The notes: generated by a model from the sequence alone, not told the origin. A stretch of 64,000 bases of DNA from E44-bin32 sp034430595 (GCA_034430595.1 DAOUEL010000002.1:1-64000), one strand, 5' to 3'. Shown: positions 41,018 to 51,036, counted from the stretch's first letter. Numbers and translations: made by a program.

Positions 41018-43096
41018 CTAAACGAAGATGAAGTACGCCAGCACCAGCACCACGCCAACGAATACGGCCAGGGCATATGTGCGGACGAACCCCGTCTGGA
41101 GTTTTCGGAGGCCCGCGGCAGCCATGCCGGTTATCGTGCCGAGACCATTTGCAAAGGCATCGATAACTCCCAGGTCAAAACTGCCAGCCAGCCAACGCGT
41201 TCCATTGCGGTAGAAAGCACCAAGCACTCTGTCGTGAAACCAATCATGCCAGAAGCGCCAATCGAGCGTTTCGGCCAGAAAATGCGCCAGGTGCACATAT
41301 GTCCGGATGAACAGCACTTCGTACAGTTCATCTACCCACCACTTGTTTTCCATGCCTATAAAGATCGGGCCCAGGATTCCGCGCAGTGGGTCGCGATCGC
41401 CCTTCGTCAGGGTTTTACGGCCATAAAGCAGCCATGCGGCGGCGATCGCGAGCAGCGCCAGCGCGACGCTTGTCAAGGCTACCTGGACGTTGAAATCGGT
41501 AGCATGAACGTGGGCAATCGTATGCTCGAGCCACGTGGTAAGCGAATGCAGGCCCGGCAAATTCAGCCCGCCTCCGACGACTGCCAAACCGGCCAAGATC
41601 ATCAAAGGGATCGTCATGACCGGTGGATTTTCGCGGGCGTGAGCCGCTGCTTCGCTGCGTGACTTTCCAAAAAATACCATCAGGATTTGTCGGCCCATGT
41701 AGAACGCAGTCAGGAATGCCGCCGCAGCGAGCATGACATAAACCGCAAGATTTTCCATGCTTGCGTCGGCCAGAATTTCATCCTTCGAGAAGAAACCCGC
41801 CAGCGGGGGCAAGCCGGACAAAGCCAGCGCACCGATCAAATAGACCCAGAATGTGATCGGCATTCTTGAACGTAAGCCACCCATGTTGCGCATGTCCTGT
41901 GGGTCGAATTCTTCCCCATGCTCGCCAGCGTTATGACCTTCAAGGTCATGATGCCCGTGTTCAATGCCCTGGATGACCGATCCGGAGGAGAGGAAGAGCA
42001 GCGCCTTGAAAAAGGCATGCGTCACGAGGTGGAACATCCCCGCCACGTACGCGCCGATGCCGACAGCCGCCATCATGAAGCCCAGCTGGCTGATGGTGGA
42101 ATAGGCCAGCACACGCTTGATATCGAATTGACCAACCGCGATGGTCGCAGCAAAGAGCGCCGTGGCAGCCCCGATTAGGGCCGCCACGTGGGCGGAGGTT
42201 TCAGCGACTGCGAAAAGCGGTGCGCTGCGGGCGATCATGTAGATACCGGCCGTGACCATCGTGGCGGCATGAATCAATGCCGAGACCGGCGTTGGTCCAG
42301 CCATGGCATCCGGAAGCCAGACGTAGAGCGGCAGCTGGGCCGATTTGCCGGTCGCACCAAGCAGCATGAAGAGCGTGATCGCCGTGACGATGCCGGCGTT
42401 CGCCATGCCGTTGGTCTCGGCCCAGTGGAAGACCTGCTCAAACTGCAGGCTGCCAACCGCGCCGAAGATTAGAAACATCGCGATCAGGAAACCGAAGTCA
42501 CCGATGCGGTTGGTGATAAACGCCTTCTTGCCAGCGATAGCATTACCAATTCCATCCTTGCCCTTTTCGTACCAGAATCCGATCAAGAGGTAGGAACACA
42601 GGCCGACACCTTCCCAACCGACGAACATCATCAGGTAGTTGTCAGCGCTCACCAGGATCATCATTGCTGCTACGAAGAGATTGAAAAAGATGAAGAAACG
42701 TGGATAACGTCCGGGGTCGCCCTGGAAACGGACGTCCTCGTGCATATAGCCGATGGCGTAGATGTGGATCAAGGTGCTGACACCGGTGACCATCAACATC
42801 ATGGTTGCCGAGAGCGTGTCGATTTTCAGCGCCCAGGGGACATTTAAGGTAGCAATTGTGATCCAATCAGCAACATGGATCGTTGTGCCTTCTGGATGCC
42901 CCTGAAGTGCCAGGAACTGGAGCACGGCGACCAGGAAGGCGAATCCAACCGCGCTGCTGGCCACCAGGCTCACGAAGCGTTCGCCCAGTCGTCGGCCGAA
43001 GAGGATATTCACCAGTAATCCCAGGATCGGCAGCGCGATGATTAATGGGGCATAGAGGAACAATCCTCCTGCCGACGCGGTCTCAAGTAGCGACAT
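41018..43096 (-). CDS. nuoL: NADH-quinone oxidoreductase subunit L
   Basis: This 692-residue protein is the largest antiporter-like subunit of complex I. It shows FVGWEGVGLCSYLLIGFWYE near residue 153, ATGKSAQLPLYVWLPDAMAG near 248 and ATMVTAGIYMIARSAPLF near 282 with channel residues, and QFDIKRVLAYSTISQLGFMM near 325. The long C-terminal amphipathic piston helix and last transmembrane helix follow. A His/Glu-rich loop (EHGHHDLEGHNAGEHGEE) near residue 390 is unusual and could bind metal. It sits 21 bases after nuoK. Confidence 0.97.
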   Translation of the reverse strand: MSLLETASAGGLFLYAPLIIALPILGLLVNILFGRRLGERFVSLVASSAVGFAFLVAVLQFLALQGHPEGTTIHVADWITIATLNVPWALKIDTLSATMMLMVTGVSTLIHIYAIGYMHEDVRFQGDPGRYPRFFIFFNLFVAAMMILVSADNYLMMFVGWEGVGLCSYLLIGFWYEKGKDGIGNAIAGKKAFITNRIGDFGFLIAMFLIFGAVGSLQFEQVFHWAETNGMANAGIVTAITLFMLLGATGKSAQLPLYVWLPDAMAGPTPVSALIHAATMVTAGIYMIARSAPLFAVAETSAHVAALIGAATALFAATIAVGQFDIKRVLAYSTISQLGFMMAAVGIGAYVAGMFHLVTHAFFKALLFLSSGSVIQGIEHGHHDLEGHNAGEHGEEFDPQDMRNMGGLRSRMPITFWVYLIGALALSGLPPLAGFFSKDEILADASMENLAVYVMLAAAAFLTAFYMGRQILMVFFGKSRSEAAAHARENPPVMTIPLMILAGLAVVGGGLNLPGLHSLTTWLEHTIAHVHATDFNVQVALTSVALALLAIAAAWLLYGRKTLTKGDRDPLRGILGPIFIGMENKWWVDELYEVLFIRTYVHLAHFLAETLDWRFWHDWFHDRVLGAFYRNGTRWLAGSFDLGVIDAFANGLGTITGMAAAGLRKLQTGFVRTYALAVFVGVVLVLAYFIFV

Positions 43097-43117
43097 CCGA
43101 TGCCTCCGCCTGCTTAA

Positions 43118-43435
43118 TCAGCCCTGCAGGCTGTTCACTTCGTCGATGTTTACGGTTTCCTTGTTGCGGAAGATGGCCACAATCAAAGCCAAACCTACCG
43201 CGACTTCAGCCGCAGCCACTGCAATAATAAAGAACACGATCACCTGCCCGCGCAGCGCCTCTGCGGCCGGTGCCATCATACGGGCGAAGGCGATAAATGC
43301 CAGGTTGGCGGAATTAAGCATCAGCTCGATCGACATAAAGATCACGATCGTATTGCGCCGGATCAAGACACCAAGGATACCTAGGCTGAACAACACACCA
43401 GAGAGTGCAATAATGTATGAGGTTGGAACGTTCAT
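43118..43435 (-). CDS. nuoK: NADH-quinone oxidoreductase subunit K
   Basis: This 105-residue membrane subunit has three helices. The conserved glutamates lie in FMSIELMLNSANLAFIAFAR and VAAAEVAVGLALIVAIFR and form part of the proton path between the quinone site and the antiporters. It overlaps nuoJ by ATGA. Length is typical. Confidence 0.97.
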   Translation of the reverse strand: MNVPTSYIIALSGVLFSLGILGVLIRRNTIVIFMSIELMLNSANLAFIAFARMMAPAAEALRGQVIVFFIIAVAAAEVAVGLALIVAIFRNKETVNIDEVNSLQG

Positions 43436-43950
43436 AATCCCTCCTGCTTTCCCCGGCGCGTGAGGATGACGGCACCAACCATGGCGACCAGCAGCAATAC
43501 TGATGTCACTTCGAACGGCACCAGGTATTCGCTGAATAACAGCTTTCCTACGGAAGCCGGGCTTCCGAACGCCTCGCTCACGCTCGCAGCATTGTTTGAT
43601 ATCGACTCACCACGTGCCATCAGCGTGACTGCGAGCTCTGTGATCAAACCAAGTCCAAGGATGATTGCGACCGGCAGCTGCCAGCGGTATGGCCCACCAA
43701 GCGTGTCATGCGACGTACCGAGCAGCATGATGACAAACAGGAACAGCACCATGATCGCACCGGCATACACTGTTACCTGCACCATGGCGATGAAAGCTGC
43801 GTTAAGCAGCAGATACAGCGTCGCAACCGCCAGGAAATTCAGCACCAGGAACAGGGCTGAATAGATCGTATCGCGGCTCAGCAGCATACTGACCGCCGTC
43901 AGGATCGAAATCGCCGCTATGCCGAGAAAAAGCGCCAGGTCAGTCGTCAT
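43432..43950 (-). CDS. nuoJ: NADH-quinone oxidoreductase subunit J
   Basis: This 172-residue membrane subunit has five helices. The conserved segment VQVTVYAGAIMVLFLFVIML near residue 57 contains the pi-bulge helix typical of NuoJ, whose Tyr and Gly matter in the deactivating turn. It lies 21 bases after nuoI and overlaps nuoK. Confidence 0.96.
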   Translation of the reverse strand: MTTDLALFLGIAAISILTAVSMLLSRDTIYSALFLVLNFLAVATLYLLLNAAFIAMVQVTVYAGAIMVLFLFVIMLLGTSHDTLGGPYRWQLPVAIILGLGLITELAVTLMARGESISNNAASVSEAFGSPASVGKLLFSEYLVPFEVTSVLLLVAMVGAVILTRRGKQEGL

Positions 43951-43971
43951 AACTCATCCTTCATGCATGCC

Positions 43972-44475
43972 TCAATCCGGATTCTGCATCTCAGGGATCG
44001 CCCGGTTGAATTCGCCGCTTGGCACTTGCTGCGGTGTCGGTTTTCCATTGGGTGGAACGGGGACAAGCAGCATTTCCTTCGGGTAAATCGCTTCACGGCG
44101 GTTTGTGAACGACAGTTCGTAATTATGTTCGAGCACAATCGCCTCGGTCGGGCATGCATCTTCACAGTACCCGCAGAAGATGCAGCGCAGCATGTTGATC
44201 TCGTAGGTGCTTGCATAGCGCTCGCCCGGCGAGAAACGCATCTCGTCCGTATTTTCAGCTGCCTCAACAAAAATCGCATCAGCCGGGCAAGCAGCCGCGC
44301 ACAGCGCACAGCCAATGCACTTCTCGAGACCATTTTCATAGCGTTTCAGCTCATGCCGGCCCTTGAAGCGCTGCCGTACAGGGCGCTTGACCTCGGGGTA
44401 CTGGTATGTGACTGGCTTTTCAAACATGCTGCGGAAGACGGTCCATAAACCGCGCAAGATTTGCAGCGGATTCAT
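43972..44475 (-). CDS. nuoI: NADH-quinone oxidoreductase subunit I (two 4Fe-4S clusters)
   Basis: This 167-residue ferredoxin-like subunit carries electrons from the peripheral clusters to N2. Two complete cluster motifs are visible: CIGCALCAAACPADAI near residue 55 and CIFCGYCEDACPTEAI near 95, for N6a and N6b. A C-terminal tail rich in Pro and Asn follows. It begins three bases after the nuoH stop. Confidence 0.98.
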   Translation of the reverse strand: MNPLQILRGLWTVFRSMFEKPVTYQYPEVKRPVRQRFKGRHELKRYENGLEKCIGCALCAAACPADAIFVEAAENTDEMRFSPGERYASTYEINMLRCIFCGYCEDACPTEAIVLEHNYELSFTNRREAIYPKEMLLVPVPPNGKPTPQQVPSGEFNRAIPEMQNPD

Positions 44476-44478
44476 CGC

Positions 44479-45486
44479 TTACCCTCCTACCAATACAAAC
44501 ACAACTGCGGTAATCATGACATTCAGGAGCGACAATGGCAGCAGAATCTTCCAGCCAAATGCCATTAAGCGGTCGTAGCGGAAGCGTACCATCGTCGCCC
44601 TAAACCAGACCAGTACAAAGAGCAGTGCCACGACCTTGATCACAAGGTAGATCGGTCCCAGCCACCAGAAGCGGTCCACAAATGGTCCCAGGTAGCCACC
44701 CAGGAACAACGTCGCGCCGATGAAGCTGACAGCGATCATCTTGCCATACTCGGCCATGAAGAAGAGCGCGAATTTCATGCCAGAGTACTCGACATGGTAG
44801 CCAGCGGTCAGCTCCTGCTCGGCCTCCGGCATATCAAATGGGGAGCGGTTGACTTCCGCCACCGTGGCGATGAAGTAAATCAGGAATCCAAGCGGCTGCA
44901 GCACGACATACCACATTCCGCGCTGGCCAGCGATGATCTGGTCAATTGACATCGAGCCAGCCAGCATAATCGGCCCAATGACCGCCAGCCCCAGCGCCAG
45001 CTCATAGCTCACCATCTGGGCAGAAGAACGTAGGCCGCCCATTAGCGCGTACTTGTTTCCGGACGACCAACCGGCAATGACGATGCCATAGACCGCAATC
45101 GATGCCACAGCGAGGATGTAAAGGACGCCGACGTTCACGTTCGATGCCAGCCCAAGGCTGTACTGCACACCGGCGATTTGAACTGGCGGTCCAAGCGGAA
45201 TGACGGCCAGGATGATCAGTGCCGGGAGAACGGTAACCACAGGCGCCAGGAGAAAAAGCAGTTTGTCAGCCTGAGCCGGGATCAGCTCCTCTTTGAAGAT
45301 CAGCTTGATGCCATCCGCCACTGGCTGCAGCAAACCCCAGGGGCCAGCCCGGTTTGGGCCGATGCGAGTTTGCATGCGCGCCTGTACCCGCCGTTCGAAG
45401 AGCGTCAGGTAGGCGAAACCGCCAACGATGATCACGAAGACCACGACCGATTTCAAGCCCCATTCAAGCAAACTGGCTGCACTCAT
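44479..45486 (-). CDS. nuoH: NADH-quinone oxidoreductase subunit H
   Basis: This 335-residue membrane subunit forms the quinone-binding passage between arms. Motifs are YLTLFERRVQARMQTRIGPN near residue 27, QPVADGIKLIFKEELIPAQA near 55, GMWYVVLQPLGFLIYFIAT near 190, and VNRSPFDMPEAEQELTAGYH near 212 with the conserved acidic loop. It begins 12 bases after nuoG. Confidence 0.98.
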   Translation of the reverse strand: MSAASLLEWGLKSVVVFVIIVGGFAYLTLFERRVQARMQTRIGPNRAGPWGLLQPVADGIKLIFKEELIPAQADKLLFLLAPVVTVLPALIILAVIPLGPPVQIAGVQYSLGLASNVNVGVLYILAVASIAVYGIVIAGWSSGNKYALMGGLRSSAQMVSYELALGLAVIGPIMLAGSMSIDQIIAGQRGMWYVVLQPLGFLIYFIATVAEVNRSPFDMPEAEQELTAGYHVEYSGMKFALFFMAEYGKMIAVSFIGATLFLGGYLGPFVDRFWWLGPIYLVIKVVALLFVLVWFRATMVRFRYDRLMAFGWKILLPLSLLNVMITAVVFVLVGG

Positions 45487-45498
45487 TCGATCCCTCGC

Positions 45499-48006
45499 CT
45501 AACTCGCCGGCTTGACATCGACGTCAAGCGGATACTCAATTGCCAGTCCCTGGCTGCGCCCGACCAGCGCCGTACCCATAGCTATCCCACCCTCGAGCAG
45601 AGCAGGTAGGGTATCCACCCGGCCGTTGTGCTGGATCTCGATCCCGCTGCCATCCACAATGCCGAGGCGTTGTGCATCGCTCGGATTGAGCCGAACGACA
45701 GCGGCGGCGAGGCGTGGTTCCAGTACCTCTGACGGCTTTACGGTTGTCGCACGATCATAGAGTTGATCGACGGCGACCAGCAGCATGCCGTTCGTTTTGC
45801 TCACCTCTGGAGGAGCGGTCCACTCGATATCGACGGTTGAACCCCGTTCGCTCGTCGGGGCAAGTTGAACGCCAACTCCCTGATCGTTCTTGAACGCGGT
45901 GCCGCCGAAATAAAGATCATCACCCCCGACCGGCGGCCACTGCGATTTGGTTTCAGACAGGTTCTGATAATCCAGGTCCTCGTAACCCGGGGCGGCTGCT
46001 GCGTAGCGAGCAAACACACGGCCGCAGGACTGGGCTTCAAGCTCGATCCCCAGCTCAGCTCCCAACTGGGCAGTTATCTGCCAATCAGATCGCGCCTGAC
46101 CCATACCCTCGATGGCCGAATAGAAGCGCTGCACTCGCCGCAGGGCGTTGGTGAATGTCCCTTCGCGCTCAGCAAACGAACGCGCCGGCAGCACAACGTC
46201 TGCCAACCGGGCCGTAGGCGTGAGGAACAGCTCCTGCACTACCGTGAAAGTCCCATTTCCAAATGAGTCTGCCAGCACTGGGTCGTCTCCAACTGGATCA
46301 GCCGCGATGACCAGGGCCGCCCTGGTTTCTTGCATGCTATTTGCAAACTGGGGATCGGGACGCAATCCCAGATCCCATGCGCCCTGAGTATTGGGTCCGC
46401 TCCAGACCGGGATCAAACCATTGTTCCTTCGACCGGTATGTTTGGTCTCGATCAGGAGGCGGGCACAGGCACGCGCCAGTGCGTCGCTGCCGGCATAATC
46501 AAGTCCCTCCCGGCCGAAGAACACGACCAGGTTATCCGCACCCACCAGCGCCCTGGCCGCAGCCTTGAGCTCCTGTTCGCCTTCGTAGGGAGCGAGACCT
46601 TTATCTTTACTGACAGCCTGCAGCAGGCCCAGTGCAGTCTTCACAGCCCTTGGGTATTCAAAACGCAAGGAATGAGCGGCGTAATGATCGAGACGCGTTG
46701 GCCGCCCGTTAGCTACGACAAGCGTTGCGCCGTGCTTCGCGGCCATGATTACGCGCTGCCACCAGATGGGAGCTTCCTCGTGCAGGTCACTGGCGATGAC
46801 CAGGATCGCATCTCCACCGCCCAGTCCTGCAAGCTCTGTATCTTTACCGACTCCAACCTGGCCGACGTAGTCACCGCCGGCCATGGAGCCGTAGAGCAGC
46901 GCTGTACCGCCCAAGCCGTCCAGCAGCTGCTTGAAATTGAACAGATCTTCGTTCGAGGCCCGGCTGCCAACCAGACCAATCACGGCCCCGCCAGCTGCTT
47001 TGAGACCTTCGGCGGCTTTCGCCAGCGCCGTCGGCCAATCGCTCTCGACCAGCTCGCCGCCAGCCCGTACCAACGGTGTCGTCAAGCGCTCCGGGCTGGT
47101 GGCGAAATGATGGGCAAATCGCCCTTTATCGCAGATCCAGATGTCGTTCACCATTTCGTTCTGGCGCGGCATAACCCGCTTTACAATTTCGCGCCCACCG
47201 GCGTCCGCTTCACGGCGCGTGTTTAAGGTCAGGTTGCATCCAACCGGGCAGTGGGTGCAGATCGACGCGCTCGCGTTCATCTCCCAGGGCCGTGCCCCGA
47301 AGCGGAAATCCGCCGTCGTCAAGGCCCCGACCGGGCAGATGTCGGTCGTATTTCCCGAGAAGTATGAATCGAAGCCCGGGTTAGAGTAGGTGACGATCTC
47401 CAGGCCGCGCCCGCGATCACCAAAGGCGATCACCGGGTCATCGACCAGCTGCTCCTGGAAGCGGACGCATCGTCCGCACTGGATACAGCGTTCACGATCG
47501 AGGAAGATCAGCTCACCAAGCTGGACGTGCTTTGCAAGGTGCTTCTTCTCAGAATAAAGAAAGCGGCTCTTGCCAGGCCCGTGCTTCATGGTCAGATTTT
47601 GAAGCGGGCATTCTCCGCCCTTGTCGCAGACCGGGCAATCGAGCGGATGCGAGGTAAGCAGGTACTCGACAATCTGCTTCCTTCCAGCACTGGCGTTCTC
47701 GCTCCAGACGCGCACCTGCATCCCTTCGCTGACGGGTGTCGTGCAGGCTGTTTCCAGCTTGGGCCGGAAATCGATGATCACCTGGCCGCTATCATCACGC
47801 ACGGCTTCCCCGCTGCTGCGGTCGATACGTGGCGTCCCCACATCGACCAGGCACATGCGGCACATTCCGACGGGCTTCATCTTCGGGTGGTAGCAGAAGA
47901 CGGGGATATCGATTCCAGCCCGTTTGGCCGCATCGACAATCAGCGTACCCTTTGGCACGGTTACCTCGAGCCCATCTATCGTCAGCTTAACCTGCGAATC
48001 ACTCAT
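45499..48006 (-). CDS. nuoG: NADH-quinone oxidoreductase subunit G
   Basis: This 835-residue subunit carries several Fe-S clusters of the NADH-dehydrogenase arm. The N-terminal 2Fe-2S motif is FCYHPKMKPVGMCRMCLVD near 37. SHPLDCPVCDKGGEC near 115 is the H-x3-C-x2-C-x5-C ligand set of N5. CIQCGRCVRF near 160 belongs to the next 4Fe-4S cluster. ASICTHCPVGCNLTLN near 250, with a later CDKGRF, provides the extra cluster N7 found only in some bacteria. The rest is a molybdopterin-oxidoreductase-like domain. It overlaps nuoF by ATGA. Length is typical of forms with N7. Confidence 0.97.
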   Translation of the reverse strand: MSDSQVKLTIDGLEVTVPKGTLIVDAAKRAGIDIPVFCYHPKMKPVGMCRMCLVDVGTPRIDRSSGEAVRDDSGQVIIDFRPKLETACTTPVSEGMQVRVWSENASAGRKQIVEYLLTSHPLDCPVCDKGGECPLQNLTMKHGPGKSRFLYSEKKHLAKHVQLGELIFLDRERCIQCGRCVRFQEQLVDDPVIAFGDRGRGLEIVTYSNPGFDSYFSGNTTDICPVGALTTADFRFGARPWEMNASASICTHCPVGCNLTLNTRREADAGGREIVKRVMPRQNEMVNDIWICDKGRFAHHFATSPERLTTPLVRAGGELVESDWPTALAKAAEGLKAAGGAVIGLVGSRASNEDLFNFKQLLDGLGGTALLYGSMAGGDYVGQVGVGKDTELAGLGGGDAILVIASDLHEEAPIWWQRVIMAAKHGATLVVANGRPTRLDHYAAHSLRFEYPRAVKTALGLLQAVSKDKGLAPYEGEQELKAAARALVGADNLVVFFGREGLDYAGSDALARACARLLIETKHTGRRNNGLIPVWSGPNTQGAWDLGLRPDPQFANSMQETRAALVIAADPVGDDPVLADSFGNGTFTVVQELFLTPTARLADVVLPARSFAEREGTFTNALRRVQRFYSAIEGMGQARSDWQITAQLGAELGIELEAQSCGRVFARYAAAAPGYEDLDYQNLSETKSQWPPVGGDDLYFGGTAFKNDQGVGVQLAPTSERGSTVDIEWTAPPEVSKTNGMLLVAVDQLYDRATTVKPSEVLEPRLAAAVVRLNPSDAQRLGIVDGSGIEIQHNGRVDTLPALLEGGIAMGTALVGRSQGLAIEYPLDVDVKPAS

Positions 48007-49259
48007 GTTCGATCCCCGGTGTGGGTTTGAAAATCAGCACGGAAGTGCTCGATTCCGGAAATGACAGGCATGAGGGCGAATTCGCCCAGCGCACAGAGGC
48101 ACTTTCCCTGGATGCCGCGTGCCACGCTGTCCAACAATTCGATGTCTTCCGGCGAGGCATTGCCCTCCTGGATGCGCTTGGTAACGTGGTACATCCAGTA
48201 CGTGCCTTCGCGGCAGGGGGTGCATTTGCCACAGGATTCATGCTTGAAGAAGCTGGAGGTCTTGTAGACCATCCAGGATATGTCGACACTCTCATCCATG
48301 ACGATGATCGAGGCTGAGCCAAGCTGCGAGCCGATGGCCGGAACGGATTCGTAATCCATCGGCGTGTCGAGCACCTCATCCGTTGCAGCTAAGAGGGGTG
48401 CAGAAGCGCCGGCTGGCATGATGCCTTTGATCCTCCGGCCCCCTCGAATACCACCGCCATGCTCGTAGATCAGCTCGCGGAAGGTGCTCCCTAACGGCAG
48501 CTCGTAGTTGCCCGGCCGCTCGACATGCCCTGAGAGCGAGAACACCTTGGGGCCCGGGCTTTTCTCGGTCCCGATCGTACGGTACCAGTCTGCGCCGCGG
48601 GTGATGATCGGCGGCAGGTTGGTGAGTGTTTCCACGTTGTTCACCACGGTGGGTTTGGCGAAAAGACCTTCCGCTGCTGGGAACGGTGGTCGCAGGCGTG
48701 GTTGGCCTAACTTGCCCTCCAGCGATTCGAGCAGCGCCGTCTCCTCGCCGCAGATGTAGGCGCCGGCTCCGAGATGAACGTAAATATCGAGCGAAAAATC
48801 GGTTCCGAAGAGCTTCTTCCCCAGCAGCTTCGCCTCGTAGAGCGCTTCGATCTTCGTCTCCAGCCTGTGGGCCAGATCCCAGAATTCTCCCCGGCAGTAG
48901 ACGTAGGCGACATTCGCCTGCGCGGCGTAAGCACAGATGGCAACACCCTCCAGGAACTGGTATGGATTGTGTTCCATGATCTCGCGATCTTTAAAGGTCC
49001 CTGGTTCGGACTCATCAGCGTTCGCGACGACGTAGCGTGGGTAGACGTCTGGGGTCAGGAAACTCCATTTGACCCCGGTTGGAAACCCGGCTCCGCCCCG
49101 CCCGCGCAACCCGGCGGCTTTGACCTCGTCAATTACCTGCTGTGGGGTCTGCTTCTTAACGACCTGCTCGAACGCCTCATAACCCCCGTTCTTGCGATAG
49201 ACTTCGAGCTGGTCGATGCCTTCGATATCACGGTGCCGCAGGAGGATATATTCAGTCAT
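48003..49259 (-). CDS. nuoF: NADH-quinone oxidoreductase subunit F
   Basis: This 418-residue subunit binds NADH and FMN and holds cluster N3. GLRGRGGAGFPTGVKWSF near residue 50 is the nucleotide-binding motif, YVVANADESEPGTFKDR near 76 binds FMN, and GAGAYICGEETALLESLEG near 160 is typical. HESCGKCTPCREGTYWM near 335 with GKCLCALGEF supplies the cluster cysteines. It overlaps nuoE by eight bases and nuoG by four. Confidence 0.98.
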   Translation of the reverse strand: MTEYILLRHRDIEGIDQLEVYRKNGGYEAFEQVVKKQTPQQVIDEVKAAGLRGRGGAGFPTGVKWSFLTPDVYPRYVVANADESEPGTFKDREIMEHNPYQFLEGVAICAYAAQANVAYVYCRGEFWDLAHRLETKIEALYEAKLLGKKLFGTDFSLDIYVHLGAGAYICGEETALLESLEGKLGQPRLRPPFPAAEGLFAKPTVVNNVETLTNLPPIITRGADWYRTIGTEKSPGPKVFSLSGHVERPGNYELPLGSTFRELIYEHGGGIRGGRRIKGIMPAGASAPLLAATDEVLDTPMDYESVPAIGSQLGSASIIVMDESVDISWMVYKTSSFFKHESCGKCTPCREGTYWMYHVTKRIQEGNASPEDIELLDSVARGIQGKCLCALGEFALMPVISGIEHFRADFQTHTGDRT

Positions 49260-49791
49260 CGCTCCCCCTCTGGCGCAGTTCCTCGATCAAGCCCATCGTC
49301 GAGGACACATCTTGATTCTCGTGGTAGTGAATGCCTTCGTCGTCCTGGAGTTGGAACATGGGCGCCTTATCGCAGCCCGCCAGGCACATGACCCCTTCCA
49401 CGGTCACCAGGCCATCGTCCGTCGTTTCGCCAAGCTGAATCCCCAGATTGGTGCAGACCTCTTTTGCAAAGGCTTCAGCACCGCGCAATGCACAGGGCAG
49501 ATCCGTGCAAATCTGGATGCGGTACTTGCCCTCCTGTTTATCGTGCAGCAGGGTGTAGAACCCGGTCAGCCCGCCAACCTGGGTCGGATCGAGCTCGAGC
49601 AGGGCGGCGATTTCGTCGATGGCATCTTCCGTGATATAGCCATAGGTGTGCTGTGCAAGATAGAGCAGAGGCAGCACGGCCGCCCTTTTCTGATCGGGCG
49701 GATACTTCGAAAGAATACGTTCGATTTCCGCTTGATGATTATCTGCCAACAAGGTATGCACTCCTGGCAACAGCTCAACGGCAGCCTGCAA
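49252..49791 (-). CDS. nuoE: NADH-quinone oxidoreductase subunit E
   Basis: This subunit of about 179 residues holds the 2Fe-2S cluster N1a. The ligands are in QICTDLPCALRG (C-x4-C) near residue 93 and VMCLAGCDKAPMF (C-x3-C) near 135. LPLLYLAQHTYGYITEDAI near 40 is the usual helical part. The start is unsure: the frame opens with a TTG at 49791, and a GTG at 49761 is also possible. No strong ribosome-binding site is seen. It sits 12 bases after nuoD. Confidence 0.95.
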   Translation of the reverse strand: MQAAVELLPGVHTLLADNHQAEIERILSKYPPDQKRAAVLPLLYLAQHTYGYITEDAIDEIAALLELDPTQVGGLTGFYTLLHDKQEGKYRIQICTDLPCALRGAEAFAKEVCTNLGIQLGETTDDGLVTVEGVMCLAGCDKAPMFQLQDDEGIHYHENQDVSSTMGLIEELRQRGSDD

Positions 49792-49803
49792 GGTTGCTGC
49801 CGA

Positions 49804-51036
49804 TCAGCGATCTGTATCTCCTAAAATCGGATCGAGACTGCTGATAATGGCGACGAGGTCCGCGACGAGGTAACCACGCGACATCATCGGCAATGCTTGC
49901 AGTGCGGCGAAGCTGGGGGTGCGGAAATGCACCCGGTACGGCTTGGGGCCTCCATCACCTTCGAGAAAGCAGCCCAGCTCGCCGCGTGGTGATTCGACGG
50001 TGACAAAGACGGAATTCTTCGGCGCCGGGAAGCCCTCCGTCCACAGCTTGAAATGGTGAATTACAGCTTCCATGCTGTGCCCAAGCTCGGAACGCGGCGG
50101 CGGTACGAATTTACGATTGTCGCTCCGGAAAGGTCCTTCTGGAAGCCGATCGATCGCCTGCTCGATGATACGCAGCGACTGCCGCATCTCCTCGATGCGC
50201 ACGATATAGCGATCGTAAACATCACCATGCGTGCCAAGCGGCACGTCGAATTCGTAGCGCTCGTAGCCGCTGTAAGGATTGGATTTCCGTAAATCCCAAT
50301 TCACACCGGCGGCCCGGGCGACGGGACCGCTCAAGCCCCACTCAAGCGCTTGCTCGGCAGTTATGGCACTGATGCCGCGCGTACGGTCGATATAGAGCGG
50401 GTTTTTGGACAGCAACGATTCATATTGTTGAATGCGGTCTGGCAGGTAAGAGACAAAATCACGCACTGCGCCTTCGAACTCGGGGGGAACGTCGCGCCAC
50501 AACCCGCCGGGCCGTATAAAGGAGGTCATCATGCGTGCGCCGGAGCACATTTCAAAAATATCGAGGACGTGCTCGCGCTCACGGAAGCAATACAGAAAGA
50601 GCGATGCCGCCGCCAGGTCGAGAGCGTGAGTACCGAGAAAGATCAGATGGGATGAAATCCGCTGCAGTTCGGCCAGGATCACCCGCACTACCTGGGCTCG
50701 CTCCGGCACGTCAAGGTCGACCAGCTTCTCAACCGCCAGGCAGTAGCACAGGTTGTTGCCCAGGTTGTTGAGGTAATCCATCCGGTCCGTCATCACGAGC
50801 GACTTTTCGTAGCTCTTGGCTTCCATGTTCTTTTCGATCCCGGTATGCAGGAAGCCGATATCAGGAACAACATTCACCGCAACTTCACCATCGAGCTCGA
50901 GCAGCAGGCGCAGTACTCCATGCGTGCTCGGATGCTGCGGCCCCATGTTGAGCAGGACCGTATCACCTTCGATCGCTCGCTCTGAGACCAGGCCCCGCAG
51001 TTCGTCAAGCGTTAATTGACGTTCTTCTATCGCCAT
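49804..51036 (-). CDS. nuoD: NADH-quinone oxidoreductase subunit D
   Basis: This 410-residue subunit lines the quinone site. LLNMGPQHPSTHGVLRLLLE near residue 28, PDIGFLHTGIEKNMEAKSYE near 60, and TDRMDYLNNLGNNLCYCLAV near 85 are family motifs. VESPRGELGCFLEGDGG near 340 is near the end. It is a free-standing NuoD, not fused to NuoC. The ATG at 51036 has GGAGACGAGG before it, and the gene overlaps nothing (32 bases after nuoC). Confidence 0.98.
   Translation of the reverse strand: MAIEERQLTLDELRGLVSERAIEGDTVLLNMGPQHPSTHGVLRLLLELDGEVAVNVVPDIGFLHTGIEKNMEAKSYEKSLVMTDRMDYLNNLGNNLCYCLAVEKLVDLDVPERAQVVRVILAELQRISSHLIFLGTHALDLAAASLFLYCFREREHVLDIFEMCSGARMMTSFIRPGGLWRDVPPEFEGAVRDFVSYLPDRIQQYESLLSKNPLYIDRTRGISAITAEQALEWGLSGPVARAAGVNWDLRKSNPYSGYERYEFDVPLGTHGDVYDRYIVRIEEMRQSLRIIEQAIDRLPEGPFRSDNRKFVPPPRSELGHSMEAVIHHFKLWTEGFPAPKNSVFVTVESPRGELGCFLEGDGGPKPYRVHFRTPSFAALQALPMMSRGYLVADLVAIISSLDPILGDTDR

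Noticed and set aside
40646..41662. Plus-strand frame of 338 residues across nuoM and nuoL
   Set aside because: It spans the junction of two clear complex I genes on the opposite strand, and has no domain signature.
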